Shown here piece after piece: positions 10,640-22,054 of a DNA stretch of 64,000 bases. How positions within the stretch are numbered: the stretch's first letter is position 1; the number at the start of each line of letters is the position of its first letter. The notes beneath the pieces are model-generated. The model ran no database searches, was not told where the DNA came from, and saw only the letters and a program-made list of their open reading frames with translations. A program made the translations under genes and the position numbers. This DNA comes from Petunia secreta (lineage: Eukaryota; Streptophyta; Magnoliopsida; Solanales; Solanaceae), in assembly GCA_029990175.1 (NCBI GenBank), contig JARKIP010000011.1, positions 2,356,001-2,420,000 on the forward strand, given 5' to 3'.

Positions 10640-11924
10640 TGATATTTGGCTATTTTACCTATATTTTCAGGGTAGTTTTACCATGTTATGATAGTATACC
10701 TAAGAGTTTATATGCAAAATTCTGAAGAGTTGATACTAATTGAGTTGTGTGGAATTTGTAAGATTTGAACCTGGTGAATTGAGCAAGAAGTGCTAGTTTT
10801 GGAGCTAAAAGTGAAGATGTTGAAGAGTTCAAGTGATCTGTGTGCAACGCGAGTGACAGGGGAAGAAATAGAGTCTTTAGTTAGGAATTGAATAAAAATT
10901 TCAGCGCATTTAGGCCAAATACGCGAGCGTCACGCGAGCTGAATTGCCTGGAGAAAGTTAGTCCATGTGACACGCGGGTGCCACGCGAAGCACAAAACCA
11001 TGGGGTGAAATTTTAAGGGCTTTTTGGTACTTTTGCTTAGTTTCGTACAGGGTATAAAAGCTTCTTTTTCCATTATCAATTTTACACTGCAAAAAAGGCA
11101 AAAAGGATAATACTTTGGAGACTTCAAGAACACGAGTTTTTCCTAAATTCTTCCTTACTTTTTTTAATTTATTTATTCATAAATTATTTTGATATGACTA
11201 CTATGAACATGAGTGGCTAATTCACTCATTCTATGGTTGATTGAACCACTCCAATACTTATGTGTTATGAATATTTATTTCAATGAATGAAACTTGTTAG
11301 TCCTTCATATCTAAGTGTTTATGTTTTGATTGCTATTAATTGGAAGGGCCCCCAATTGATTGTTCCCACTATTCTTATGTGTCTAGGGATAGATTCATAG
11401 GTTTGGGTTAAACATTTAGCAATATTTCAACCTAAAATCAAGGTATTACTTAGGTTGTCAATAAGGTAATTTGTGACCATTGACCCTGATTGTGAACTAA
11501 ACTTGTAGTCCTAAGTATCTTCATTAATTAATTGGAAAATTGGTTAGTGAAAGTTACTACTATTACATGGGAGTGAATAGTTGTATAATTGGAGCAAGTG
11601 TTCAATAGGAAGAAAATCAAGTTGAATTTGTTAAAAGAATTATTCTAACACATAGGTAGGAGTTGGGTAGATCAATTCTAGGCTTTTAAATCCTTGATTA
11701 ATTATTTCTTAATATTTTGCTACTTACTTTAGTGTTAATTAGTTGTTACATTGAAACCATAATTCAGATACAAACCTTGGGAGTTAATTGGTTAGATAAA
11801 TTAGTTAGAATAACAACTAGATTTCGAGTGTTCCCTGTGGGATTCGACCTCGGGACTTTAAGTACCGAGCTATATTTGCTGCAACCGCTTAGTCCCTTTT
11901 ATAGGGCGTAGTTGGGCATGATCA
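10640..11924 (+). repeat. 5' LTR of the Athila-like element
   Basis: 1285 bp with TG...CA ends, aligning along its whole length with 31417-32700. It contains a CACGCGAGC-type CpG-rich block (10921-10993), a TATA box at 11053 and the CCCTGTGGGATTCGACC segment (about 11829) common in gypsy LTRs. Confidence 0.93.
11053..11060 (+). promoter_or_regulatory. LTR TATA box
   Basis: TATAAAAG lies 60 bp downstream of the CpG-rich block. It is conserved in the 3' LTR at 31829-31836. It is the likely core promoter for the Athila-like RNA. Confidence 0.6.
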
Positions 11925-11929
11925 AATTT

Positions 11930-11947
11930 GTGCGCCGTTGTCGGGGA
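11930..11947 (+). promoter_or_regulatory. Primer-binding site, degenerate
   Basis: GTGCGCCGTTGTCGGGGA starts five bases after the LTR end. It differs from the intact version at 785-802 by a few bases, consistent with mutational decay of a tRNA-Asp-type primer site. Confidence 0.78.
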
Positions 11948-12182
11948 ATCACGGTGTTGTTTTATTTGTTAAAATAACTAGTTTTATTTTTCAATTGACT
12001 TCACTTTTATCATCATGAATTAACTCTTTGGAATTTGTGTGTTTCAGGTGTATGCGCAAGACAAGATCTCAGTCTACAGAGTTGAAATCGTTTGACCAGA
12101 GATTGAGAGGACATTCCACGCCGTAAAAAGGGCGAATACTGTTGGCAATACACTTAGAAAATCAGAAACCAAAGAAATTGAG

Positions 12183-13610
12183 ATGGCTGAAGATTTGGCA
12201 CTTAATATTTTTTCCCAGCATGTGGCTGGAAACTTGGCTTCTGCTAGTCGGCTTCCGGAATTTGAAGCTGAGAGTTTTTACATCACCCAAACTATGGTCA
12301 GTCTGTTGTCCAATGCTGGACTTTTCGCTGGTAAATCTACTGATGATCCTCAGAAGCATTTAAAGAAATTCAAGAGGGTGTGTGAAACTCAAAAGCATGC
12401 TCCAGTTCCGGCTGAGGTCGTGCGATTGATGTTATTCCCGTTTTCTTTGACGGATGATGCTAGTGACTGGTTTGATTCTTTACCTGTTAATTCTATCAAC
12501 TTCGTGGGATGAGTTGGTGATCAAGTTCATTTAGAAATTTTTCCCACCAAACAAAAGTGCGAAGTTGGTTGATGAGATACTCATGTTCAGGCAGAACCTG
12601 CTAGAGACTTTGTCAGAAGCTTAGGAGAGGTTCAAGGGCTGCTTGCGAAAGTGTCCCCATCATGGAATTCCTGAACAGATGTTGGGATAAAGAATTTACT
12701 TGGGCATGAGTGATCAAATCAAGGGCAATTTAGATGCAGCTCTGGAGGAGCATTCTTGAGTAAAACATTTACTGAAGCAAAAACTCTACTCGATACCATG
12801 GCTCAAAATTCAGGCTAGTTGACTAGAGATGCATCTGCTGGCTCAGTCCTAAAGGTTTTGGCTACTGGAATTGATCATGGGGTTGAAGAGAAAATGTCAA
12901 GGCTGCAGACTACGCTGTATGTGGCTTTGAAACAATTTAATGAAGACATGCTAAAACCCGTTAACCAAGTGGACACACCCGATCCTGGTAATTTTGCTAA
13001 CTTTGATTTATTGGGTTATGCTGAAGATGCCAATTTTCTGAACTATGGGCAGAGGCAGCAGTACAATCAGCAGGCTCCAGTTAGGCAGGCACAGCAACCA
13101 GCTCCATACAATACTGCCAGATAGCAGGGACAACAAGTTCCTTACCAGAGACAAGCAGCTTATCATAACCAGCAGCAAATGGTATTACCTACACAACAAG
13201 CTAATGACATAGCTGACATTAAGAATATGGTGCAGTCCATGGTGGGAGTACACAAGAAGCTGCAAGATCAAGTTACAGCACATGACACTGCCATTAAGGG
13301 GATAGAGACGCAGTTGGGACAACTAGCCATTGCTCTGAACAATAGACCTCAGGGTACCTTGCCATGAGACACAATGGTAAATCCAAAGGATGAAAATCCT
13401 AACCAAGTAATGACAGTTAGCTTGAGAAATGATAGAGATTTAGATAAAGAGCGAGAATTGGCTCAGGGAGTAGTGCCTAGTGTGCCAATAGTGGACTCTG
13501 TGGAGGTTCCAGCTAAAGTTGGTGATAAAGATGAAGCTGAAAAAGAGATTACACCTGACCCTAAGACTAAGCCAACTGAAAAGGTAAATGAAGAGGTAAG
13601 TAAAGCGTAA
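12183..13610 (+). pseudogene. Athila-like gag, broken
   Basis: The ORF starts MAEDLALNIFSQ at 12183 with DDPQKHLKKFKRVC and RLMLFPFSLTDDASDWFDSLP, the gag core. A frame loss at about 12508 is followed in other frames by ERFKGCLRKCPHHGIP (about 12630), then by open pieces at 12819-13124 (Gln-rich, QRQQYNQQAPVRQAQQ), 13179-13367 (heptad-like IKGIETQLGQLAIALNNRPQGTLP) and 13374-13610. The RPQGTLP/NPK segment is the usual Athila gag C-terminal region before protease. At least four stops or frameshifts prevent a full product. Confidence 0.88.
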
Positions 13611-13665
13611 GACACCACCTCCCCCTTATCCCCAAAGGCTCGTAAAATAGCAAAAAGAGAGCCAG

Positions 13666-16600
13666 TACAAGAAATTTATTGATATCCTTAAACAATTACA
13701 TGTTAACCTTTTTTTATGTGAAGCAATTAGAGATGTACCTGGTTATGCTAAAATGATGAAAGATCTTTTGTCTAGAAAGTTTGATTTTCAGGATCTGGCT
13801 ATGGTCACTCTGACTCACACTTGCGGTGCTGTGGTGACTAAGCCTGTGGCGCAAAAGCTAGCTGACCCAAGTAGTTTTACTATACCTTGCACGATTGGTA
13901 AGTACACTTTTGCTAGAGCCTTACTTAATTTAGGAGCTAGTATAAATTTGATGCCTCTATCTATCTATAAAAAGCTTGGTATTGGCAGAGCTAGACCCAC
14001 CTCTATGAGTCATCAGTTAGCTGATAGGAGTGTTAAGAGACCTGCATGGATTTTAGATGATGTTCTAGTGCAAGTGGATAAATTTGTGCTCCCTGCAGAC
14101 TGTAATTCTTGATTGTGCAGTTGATGAGGATACCCCTATTATTTTAGGGAGGCCTTTCCTTGCTGCAGGAAAGGCTATTATAGATTGTAAAGCTGGTGAG
14201 ATGAAGATGTGGTTAAATGACGAGGAGGTGACCTTTAACGTTCAAAAATCTATAAGGAGACCTAGTGAGTTTGCTAATTGTTCCATGGCTAATGTCTTAA
14301 AGGTAGATGAATTTGAGGAAGATGAGTCTTACTATCCTAATAACCCACTAGAAGCTTGTATTATGAATATGGACATCCTTGATGGCGAGGAATAGGAGGA
14401 GACTATATTGGCCTTAGAAAGGCGCGGGTTTTGGCATAGAAAACCACGATTTGAGCCACTTGATTTGGGTAATAGGATAGCACCACCCGCAAAACAATCT
14501 ATAGAGGAGCCCCCTCAGTTGGAGCTCAAACCATTGCCCGAGTACCTAAAATATGTTTTCCTGGGACCTAACTCTACTTTGCATGTTATTATCTCATCTA
14601 CTTTGTCAAATGTGCAGGTAGAAAGGTTAATGCAGGTTTTGAAGGAGTGCAAGCAGGCGACTGGATGGACTATTGCTGACATCAATGGAATAAGCCCAGC
14701 TTTTTGTATGCTCAAGATTTTGTTGGAGGAGGGTGCTAAACCTTCAATAGAGCAGCAAAGAAGGCTAGTCCCAAACAAGAAAGAGGTTGTCAAGAAAGAA
14801 ATAATAAAGTGGCTAGATGCAGGTATTGTCTTTGCAATTTCTGATAGTCAATGGGTAAGTCCATTCCACTGTGTGCCGAAGAAAGGTGGGATGAATGTGG
14901 TTAAAAATGAGAATAATGATCTAATCCCCACTAGAACTGTAACTGGCTAGCGAATTTGTATGGACTATAGGAAGTTGAATAAAGCCACTAGGAAAGATCA
15001 CTTCCCCCTTCCCTTTATTGATCATATGCTTGACATATTGGCAGGGAGGTCCCATTTTTGTTTCTTAGATGGTTAATCAGGGTATAATCAGATTCATATT
15101 GCCCCTGCGGACCAAGAGAAAACTACCTTCACATGTCCCTATGGCACCTTTGATTTTCGAAGGATGCCCTTTGGTTTATGTAATGCGCCAGCCACCTTTC
15201 AAAGGTGTATGATGGCTATGTTTATGGACATGGTGGAGGATATTATGGAAGTATTTATGGATGAATTCTCTGTGGTAGGTAACTCTTTTGATGAATGTCT
15301 GATTAATTTAGAGAGAGTGTTGAAAAGGTGTATTGAAACTAACCTTGTGCTGAATTGGGAGAAGTACCACTTTATGGTGCAAGAGGGGATAGTCTTAGGA
15401 CACCAAGTGTCAAGTAGGGGGATTGAGGTTGACAAAGCCAAAGTAGAGGTGATTAAATATTTGCCTGAGCCGACTTCAGTAAGGGCAATTCGTAGCTTTT
15501 TAGGTCATGTGGTTTCTATAGGAGGTTCATTAAGGACTTCTCTAAGATCTCTCATCCCTTGTGTAAATTGCTTGAAAAGGATCACCACTTTGTTTTTTCT
15601 GATGAGTACAGGTTAGCTTTCAAGGAGCTAAAGGAGAGGTTGGTGTCAGCACCAATCATTGTAGCACCTAATTGGGAGAAGCCATTTGAGCTGATGTATG
15701 ACGCCAGTGTCTATGCTGTGGGTGCAGTGCTTAGGCAAAGGAATGATAAAATAATGCATCCAGTCTACTATGCTAGTCGCACAGTGAATGGAGAATAATT
15801 GAATTACACCATTACTGAGAAGGAGATGCTAGATGTAGTATTCACCTTTGACAAGTTTCGTTCCTACCTACTTGGTTCAAAGGTGGTGGTGTACACAGAC
15901 CATGGTGCAATTCGGTATCTAGTTGAGAAAAAGGACTCCAAGCCTTGTTGGATACAGTGAGTGTTGCTATTATAAGAATTCGATCTGGAGATTCATGATC
16001 GTAAAGGTACTGAGAACCATGTTGCAGACCATCTTTATAGACTTGAAGGAGCTGAGAAGCGAGTTGAGGAAGGTGAGATCTGGGAAAATTTTCCGGATGA
16101 GCAGTTATTGGCTACTACACTTGAAGAAATTCCATGGTATGCTGATATTGAAAACTATCTGGTTAGTGAAATAATTCCTCACGATTTTGACTCTGCGAAA
16201 AAGAAAAGGTTTTTGTATGAATGGAAATCTTATTTTTGGGATGAACCTTATTTGTTTAAGATATGTGTTGATAACATGATCCGGAGATGTGTCCCCGAGA
16301 TAGAACAATCCTCTATGTAGCAGGCATGTCATTCTTCACCTTATGGTGGACATTTTGGAGGGACCCGGACAGATGCTAAGGTGTTGGAAGCAGGTTTCTT
16401 TTGGCCTACATTGTTCAAGGACGCTAACATTTGGGTCCGGGCTTGTGATGACTGCCAGAGGACTGGAAACATCTCCCGTCGTCATGAGATGCCTATCAAA
16501 CCAATCTTGGAGGTTGAGGTATTTGACGTGTGGGGGATAGATTTTATGGGTCCATTTGTTAGCTCCTATGGGAACAAGTACATACTTGTGGCAGTAGATT

Positions 16601-17415
16601 ACGTTTCCAAGTGGTTTAAGGCTGTTACTCTCCCCACTAATGATGCCAAGGGAGTTACTCAGCTCCTTAAAAGGAACATCTTCTCTAGATTTGGTACTCC
16701 TCGGGCTATCATTAGTGATGGAGGAAGTCATTTTTGCAACCAAGTGTTCAAGAGGTTACTGGAAAAGTATGGTGTTCATCATAAAGTTGCCACACCTTAC
16801 CACCCGCAGACCAGCTAGCAAGTTGAGGTCTCAAATAGAAAAATTAAAAGTGTGCTTCAAAAAACTGTAAATGCTACCAGGACTGATTAGGCAAGGAAGC
16901 TGGATGATGACATATGGGCGTATAGGACTGCTTACAAGACACCTTTAGGGATGACTACAAGATCGTGTTCGGGAAGGCATGTCACTTGCCTGTAGATTTA
17001 GAGCATAGAGCTTTGTGGGCTCTTAGGAGAGTAAATTTGAATTATGACTCTGCAGTTTCTGGCAGGATCAACGAGCTGCATGAACTTGAGGAGAGACGCT
17101 TTAACTCTTATGAGAGTGTGAGACTATACAAGGAAAGGATGAAAAACTTGCATGACAAGAGGATAATAGATAGGAGCTTTGAGCTGGGTGAACAGGTATT
17201 GCTTTTATAATTCTAGACTTTGTTTGTTCCCTGGTAAGCTTAAATCGAGGTGGTCTGGACCATTTAAAGTTGTGCAAGTGGCACCTCATGGAGATGTGGA
17301 AGTAGAGACTGAGGATGGTTCAAGACGATTTAAGCTAAATGGGCAAAGGTTGAAAAGTTACTATGGAATGGAAGAAGAGGTCAAGGTGATTTCGGTCTGG
17401 TACTTTTACGAGTGA
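13666..17415 (+). pseudogene. Athila-like pol: protease, RT, RNase H, integrase; broken
   Basis: Domains in order. Protease (about 13750-14250): the active-site triad reads LLNLGASINLMP where the family has D-[ST/L]-GA, so the catalytic Asp is Asn; ILGRPFLA follows. RT (about 14700-15450): CMDYRKLNKAT, LPFIDHMLDILAG, FDFRRMPFGLCNAP, and the catalytic box FMDEFSV instead of FMDD. RNase H (about 15690): DASVYAVGAVLRQR, then YTDHGAIRYL. Integrase (about 16320-17100): CHSSPYGGHF and ACDDC zinc finger, GIDFMGPF, SDGGSHF, YHPQTS. C-terminal GPFKVVQVAPHGDVEVE lies at about 17260-17320. Stops occur at 14110, 14393, 14948, 15074, 15796, 16318, 16816 and 17208, with frame changes between. The product could not be functional. 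Confidence 0.93.
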
Positions 17416-18854
17416 TTGAAGCTTGCATAATGTCGTGCCACGACTATAAATAAGGCGCTTCTCGGGAGGCAACCCGTGTTTGTAGTTGTAAGCAAAAGAA
17501 AAAAATAAAAATAAAAAAAATACAAAAAGAGTGGTGCCACGACATTAAATTAGACGCTGTGTGGGAGGCAACCCACGATTTTAGTTAGTATTTATCGTTT
17601 TATTAATTTTATTTTAATTGTAGGGTATTAATGTTTGATCAAGTTTAGTAGGATTAATTGACAATTGCAAAGTTCGTGGATCATGCGAAGGTGAATCAAG
17701 ATGAGCAAGCTGAAAAATGGCATGAAACGAGGTGAGTAGTTGTGAAGAGCTCATGGCACGCTAGTACCACGTGGGATATTTAGCCTGAGGAGCATATAAG
17801 TCTCGTACCACGAGACTAGCATGAGAAATTTTTGTGGGTGAGCTTAAAAACTACAGCACATGGAGGCTCACAAACGAGGCCACCACGCGGATTTTAAAAC
17901 GCCATGTAAATAATTTCAATAAAAAAATATATATATACAAAGAAAACCAAAAGAAGAACAAAAAAGGGTAAAAGTAATATATCCCACGTCAGTACTATTC
18001 CATTCCCCCCATATTCAAACTATACGCTTAACAGTCAACCCCCACCCCTAAACCCTTTTACCCCGTCACACCCCTACACTGCCGAAGCTGCCACCGCAGC
18101 ACCACCACTTCAGGCGTCAGGTATGCTTCTCTCTCCTCCTTTTTTTTCTCTCATCGCCTCTCTCACCCCACCCCTGTCCCTGTCACGACCCTTCCCCCCT
18201 CCCCCCGCTGTTTAACCTGTCACCCCCACCCCTGTTCCCAGTCACCCCCCCTATTTTTCCCGTCTCCCTTCTCCCTCGCTACTCCCCACCTCTGTTCCAC
18301 CGTCCCCACCCCCTGTACCACGTCCCAAACCTTGTTCCCAATCCCTCCTTCCCCTTAAACCCATTATCCCCACCCCGTCAAGTTTGTGTAGTGTATACAT
18401 GAGTTGATTCTAAAAAAATGGTATTAGCTTATAAAGATCAAATATTCAGTTTCCTTTACTTGAATATGGTACTGTATAGGTTGTTATACAAGTGAAGTGT
18501 GGTTTGAAAATTGACCGAGTGCTATATTGCTTTGCTATACTGCAGTATTTCTTGCCGTAGCAGCTGTTGGGTTGATTAACAGCGAGGGCGTGTTGGTTTA
18601 GCTCTTGTGAGTGAATAGTTGAATTTACTGGTTGCTTGATGTCATATTTAAATTGCTTTTTTGTTCGTTAAGCAAGCGAGCGGGTATATATGTGACTCAA
18701 CGCTAGTGTTTAGACTGTTTGTAAGCTGTTTGGTGGTGAATTATGAGGCGCTGGAGGGGCTAGTTGTTTTATGTATAATGAGATGCTTTTATTGGTATAA
18801 AATCGTTAGGGACCTCATTGATACTGTGAATCAAGGTGGGGAAGTCTGATTACC
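17416..18854 (+). other. Athila post-pol spacer and likely 5' exon/intron of env-position gene
   Basis: Two GGGAGGCAACCC signatures (about 17466 and 17561) mark the Athila post-pol region. A 17-bp palindrome GTCTCGTACCACGAGAC lies at 17808. From 17990 to 18380 the plus strand is strongly pyrimidine/C-rich. A CAG/GTATGC splice-donor-like site lies at about 18120 and pairs in sense with a TTTGATTACAG acceptor at 27898, so this may be the leader exon and intron start of the env-position gene. No coding ORF is supported. Confidence 0.5.
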
Positions 18855-19686
18855 TGAAACGACCTCGGTCAGTCATTTCGGAAGTTAGGACTCCGATTGG
18901 CGTGCCGATAATTTTGAAATATTCATAATGTCCATTAGGACCTGTCTGTAAAATTTTAGCTAAATTAGACCTCGTTTGGTAGGCATCGGAAGAAGGTTTC
19001 GATTTTATTATCGATAAATATTAAAAAGAGATTTTCGAGCTCGGTTTTGGCGAATGAGCTCCGAATCGAAATCCGAAAGCGCCGTTAGGTTCGTATGATT
19101 ATTTGTGACTTTTGTGATTTTTCGAAAGTGAATTTCGATGTTGTTCGGCTAATTTCCGCTAAAATGCCGAAAGTTAAATAATTTGACTTCTTTTCATTTA
19201 AATTCGCATCTTGAATTTCGGGAGTCCAATTTGAGATCCGCCTTCGCGAGTATGTTACATATATTTTGTATACCTCGTATGCAAAAGTTGGAATTATTAC
19301 GAATATCGTAGGTACTATTTTAATTTTTGTTAAAAAAAATAAAAGAAAAGAAAACCAAAAAAAAAAAAGGAAAAGACAAGATATAGAAATTGGATCGGTG
19401 GTCAAAAGGGATTACTCCTTAATCCCTTATCTTCAAAATCAAAAGCAGCGAAACGAAACAGAAAACTGAGAACGCAACAAAAAAAAATATGCCAGAAAAT
19501 AAGAAAAGGGGCCGGAGAAAAGTAGAATTTTTACCCTGAAACATTCAGGTAATGATCTTAATGCATTATTTGAGTTTATTACGTGTGTTTGAATATGTTT
19601 TAACGGTAAAACTGGGAATATTAGACATCGTTTTAATAAGTTCAATTAATAGTTTAAAGGATCAAATGGACCCCGATAATGAAATT

Positions 19687-20265
19687 GAATAGGCCAAAAA
19701 TTCAAAAATTTAGCTTAGCAACCCATAAAGAGCAATGCATAACATGAAGCACCGCGACAAAGAGCCTTTGAATCAACTAACGACTTGCACAAATTCAAAT
19801 ACGCAACAAGGGACTTCAAAAATCATTCCAATAACACAAAAAGTGGACGGGTAATGACACGACCCGGTATCCGGTTAGGCCGTGCGGGCACCCGACATCC
19901 TCCCCTAAACCCGTCGGGCGAACCCTTACCAATTAAATTAGGAAAATAAGTATAACTCCATTCATAAATAAGAACAAGACTTAAAAAAACACTGACATAC
20001 TGATACCTCTAAGCTGTACAAAAGAAATTACAGCTAATTACCCAACATATTAGGTTTAGGACTATCCAGACTAGACATCTAAGAGTACAAAAGAAGACAA
20101 ATACCTTCTGAAGGGAGCAAAATGCAACTGAAATAATAACCAATAAACTGGTGGCCATATGGAATAAAAGCTGGCTCACCCTAACAGCTGAAGTCGTCTT
20201 CACTCCTTCACAACGTGGCAAACTCAATCCTGGAGCGAACCCCGAAACGAAATAGATAGACAAGA
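19687..20265 (-). repeat. Inverted copy of 3' LTR end plus host flank
   Basis: This 579-bp block is the reverse complement of 27282-27862. That donor spans the last ~413 bp of the 3' LTR, its TTACC duplication and about 165 bp of the flanking Athila sequence. The breakpoints show a shared GAAT (19687-19690) and a shared GA (20264-20265). In the ~165-bp flank portion I see about six differences from the donor. Confidence 0.88.
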
Positions 20266-20266
20266 G

Positions 20267-20645
20267 GATTCCGCCCTCGGAGCAGGAGGATTCCGCTCCA
20301 TTGCATCACATTGAGGGTAGGAGGATTCCGCCCTCGGAGCAGGAGGATTCCGCTCCATTGCATCATATTTAGGGTAGGAGGATTCCGCCCACGGAGCAAG
20401 AGGATTCCGCTCCATTGCATCATATTAAGGGTAGGAGGATTCCGCCCTCGGAGCAGCAGGATTCCGCTCCATTGCATCATATTGAGGATAGGAGGATTCC
20501 GCCCTCGGAGCAGGAGGATTCCGCTCCATTGCATCATATTGAGGGTAGGAGGATTCCGCCCCCGGAGCAGGAGGATTCCGCTCTATTGCATCATATTGAG
20601 GGCAGGAGGATTCTGCCCCCGGAGCAGGAGGATTCCGCTCCATCT
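20267..20645 (+). repeat. 57-bp tandem repeat, 7 units (5' LTR)
   Basis: Units begin at 20267, 20324, 20381, 20438, 20495, 20552 and 20609. Each holds two GGATTCCGC half-repeats, an inverted GGAGC...GCTCC pair, and CATTGCATCATATT. Because 57 is divisible by three, all six frames remain open, which creates long spurious ORFs. Confidence 0.95.
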
Positions 20646-20807
20646 ATTTGGCACATGTGACACCATTGCATCATGCTGCATGCATCCCATTTCATTGCAC
20701 CGCGTGCTGACTATTGTGTGACTATCGTGTTGTGTTTTATATATGCGGTAGGTATACCATGTTGTGAACGTATCTCCGTTTGCCTATATATTTCTGGCTC
20801 GTATCCC

Positions 20808-20980
20808 GGGTTGCACGTCGCGACAATATAAAAACATGAATCGGATCGGGTTGCACGCCGCAACAGTATAAATATACGGATCGGGTTGCACGCCGCAACA
20901 GTATAAATATACGAATCGGGTTGCACGCCGCAACAGTATGAATATATGGATCGGGTTGCACGCCGCAACAGGATGTATTT
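20808..20980 (+). repeat. 35-bp tandem repeat with hairpin and TATA-like core (5' LTR)
   Basis: Units start at 20808, 20848, 20883, 20918 and 20953. Each has the hairpin GTTGCACGCCGCAAC, and most are followed by a TATAAATA-like box. The same five-unit array is at 26876-27050 in the 3' LTR. Confidence 0.9.
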
Positions 20981-21627
20981 CTGATTGTCGACATGTTCAG
21001 GATATCTATATGTTCTGTTTACCTTATGTCCCTGGCTGTTTATGATTCCATACGTGTTTTCAGTTATTATTTGGCTTATCCTGTTTATAGTTCAAATAAG
21101 ATGGATTTAGTTTATCTGTTTTTCTTCTCCCTGGCTAGCTATCCTATTCTTTGAGGTGGCTAGTCTGCCCCACTTATTGAGTCCTTTTGACTCACCCTTA
21201 TTTGTTGTTTGTTTCTTGTCTATCTATTTCGTTTCAGCAGGTTTGCTCCAGGATTGAGTTTGCCACATTATGAAGGAGCGAAGACGACTTCAGCTGTCAG
21301 GGTGAGCCAGCTTTTATTCCGGATGGCCACCAGTTTATTGGTTATTATTTCAGTTGCATTTTGCTCCCTTCAGAATGTATTTGTCTTCTTTTGTACTCTT
21401 AGATGTCTACTCTGGATAGCCCTAAACCTAGTATGTTGGGAAGTTAGCTGTAATTTCTTTTGTACAGCTTAGAGGTATCAGTATGTCAGTGTTTTTTTAA
21501 GTCTTGTTCTTATTTATGATTGAGTTATACTTATTTTCCTAATTTAATTGGTAAGGGTTCGCCCGACGGGTTTAGGGGAGGATGTCGGGTGCCCGCACGG
21601 CCTAACCGGATATCGGGTCGTGTTAGT

Positions 21628-21640
21628 TGGTATCAGAACC
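21628..21640 (+). promoter_or_regulatory. Primer-binding site (tRNA-Met type)
   Basis: TGGTATCAGAACC follows the 5' LTR after two bases. It matches the common TGGTATCAGAGC primer site complementary to initiator tRNA-Met, with slight divergence. Confidence 0.82.
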
Positions 21641-22054
21641 CGGTTTAGAGTCTATCCAGACTAAGACAGTGTCTTGTAGAGTCTCGGTGATGGGTATGTA
21701 GACGTCCGTACTTATCTACGAGAGGCTATGATGGCATTTAGGAAGTATCACTCCCTTCAATTCTGATCGTGCGTCGGCCTATGATGCAAAAGTATTTTTG
21801 TTAATTCCTTCGTGGTAATTGTGAACCCTCTTGCGAAAAATCATCAAATGGTATGAGTTCAAGACGAAGCAGTCTAGCCTGGGGTTAGCACTGACGAAGC
21901 CCCGAGAGTTTTTTATCGTTCTGACGATCTAGTTACGGAGGTCCCAGCTGTACGAGCTCCCGACGGGCAAGGGAGCATGGCCTTGTAGTCCCCTTGGCTC
22001 TCTACGATGCTTTACGAGAATCTTGGCGACGCAGATACCGTAAGAACCTATTAG

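Larger units (their letters stand above)
18855..21625 (+). repeat. 5' LTR of the Tekay-like element, rearranged
   Basis: 2771 bp. 18855-19690 and 20265-21625 align with the 3' LTR, but the middle (19687-20265) is foreign and replaces the equivalent of 25653-26217. The replaced part contains the TATATA-bearing segment at about 25732 that is a candidate LTR promoter. The terminal CA is mutated to TA. Confidence 0.9.

Noticed and set aside
20208..20721. Long overlapping ORFs on both strands (up to 136 residues)
   Set aside because: They arise from the 57-bp tandem repeat, whose length is a multiple of three, so all frames stay open. Codon content is the same in every frame.
21209..21472. 87-residue ORF repeated at 27277-27540 and, inverted, at 20009-20263
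   Set aside because: It is LTR sequence present in three copies. Its apparent conservation reflects the recent shared origin of the LTRs and the inverted copy, not coding constraint.
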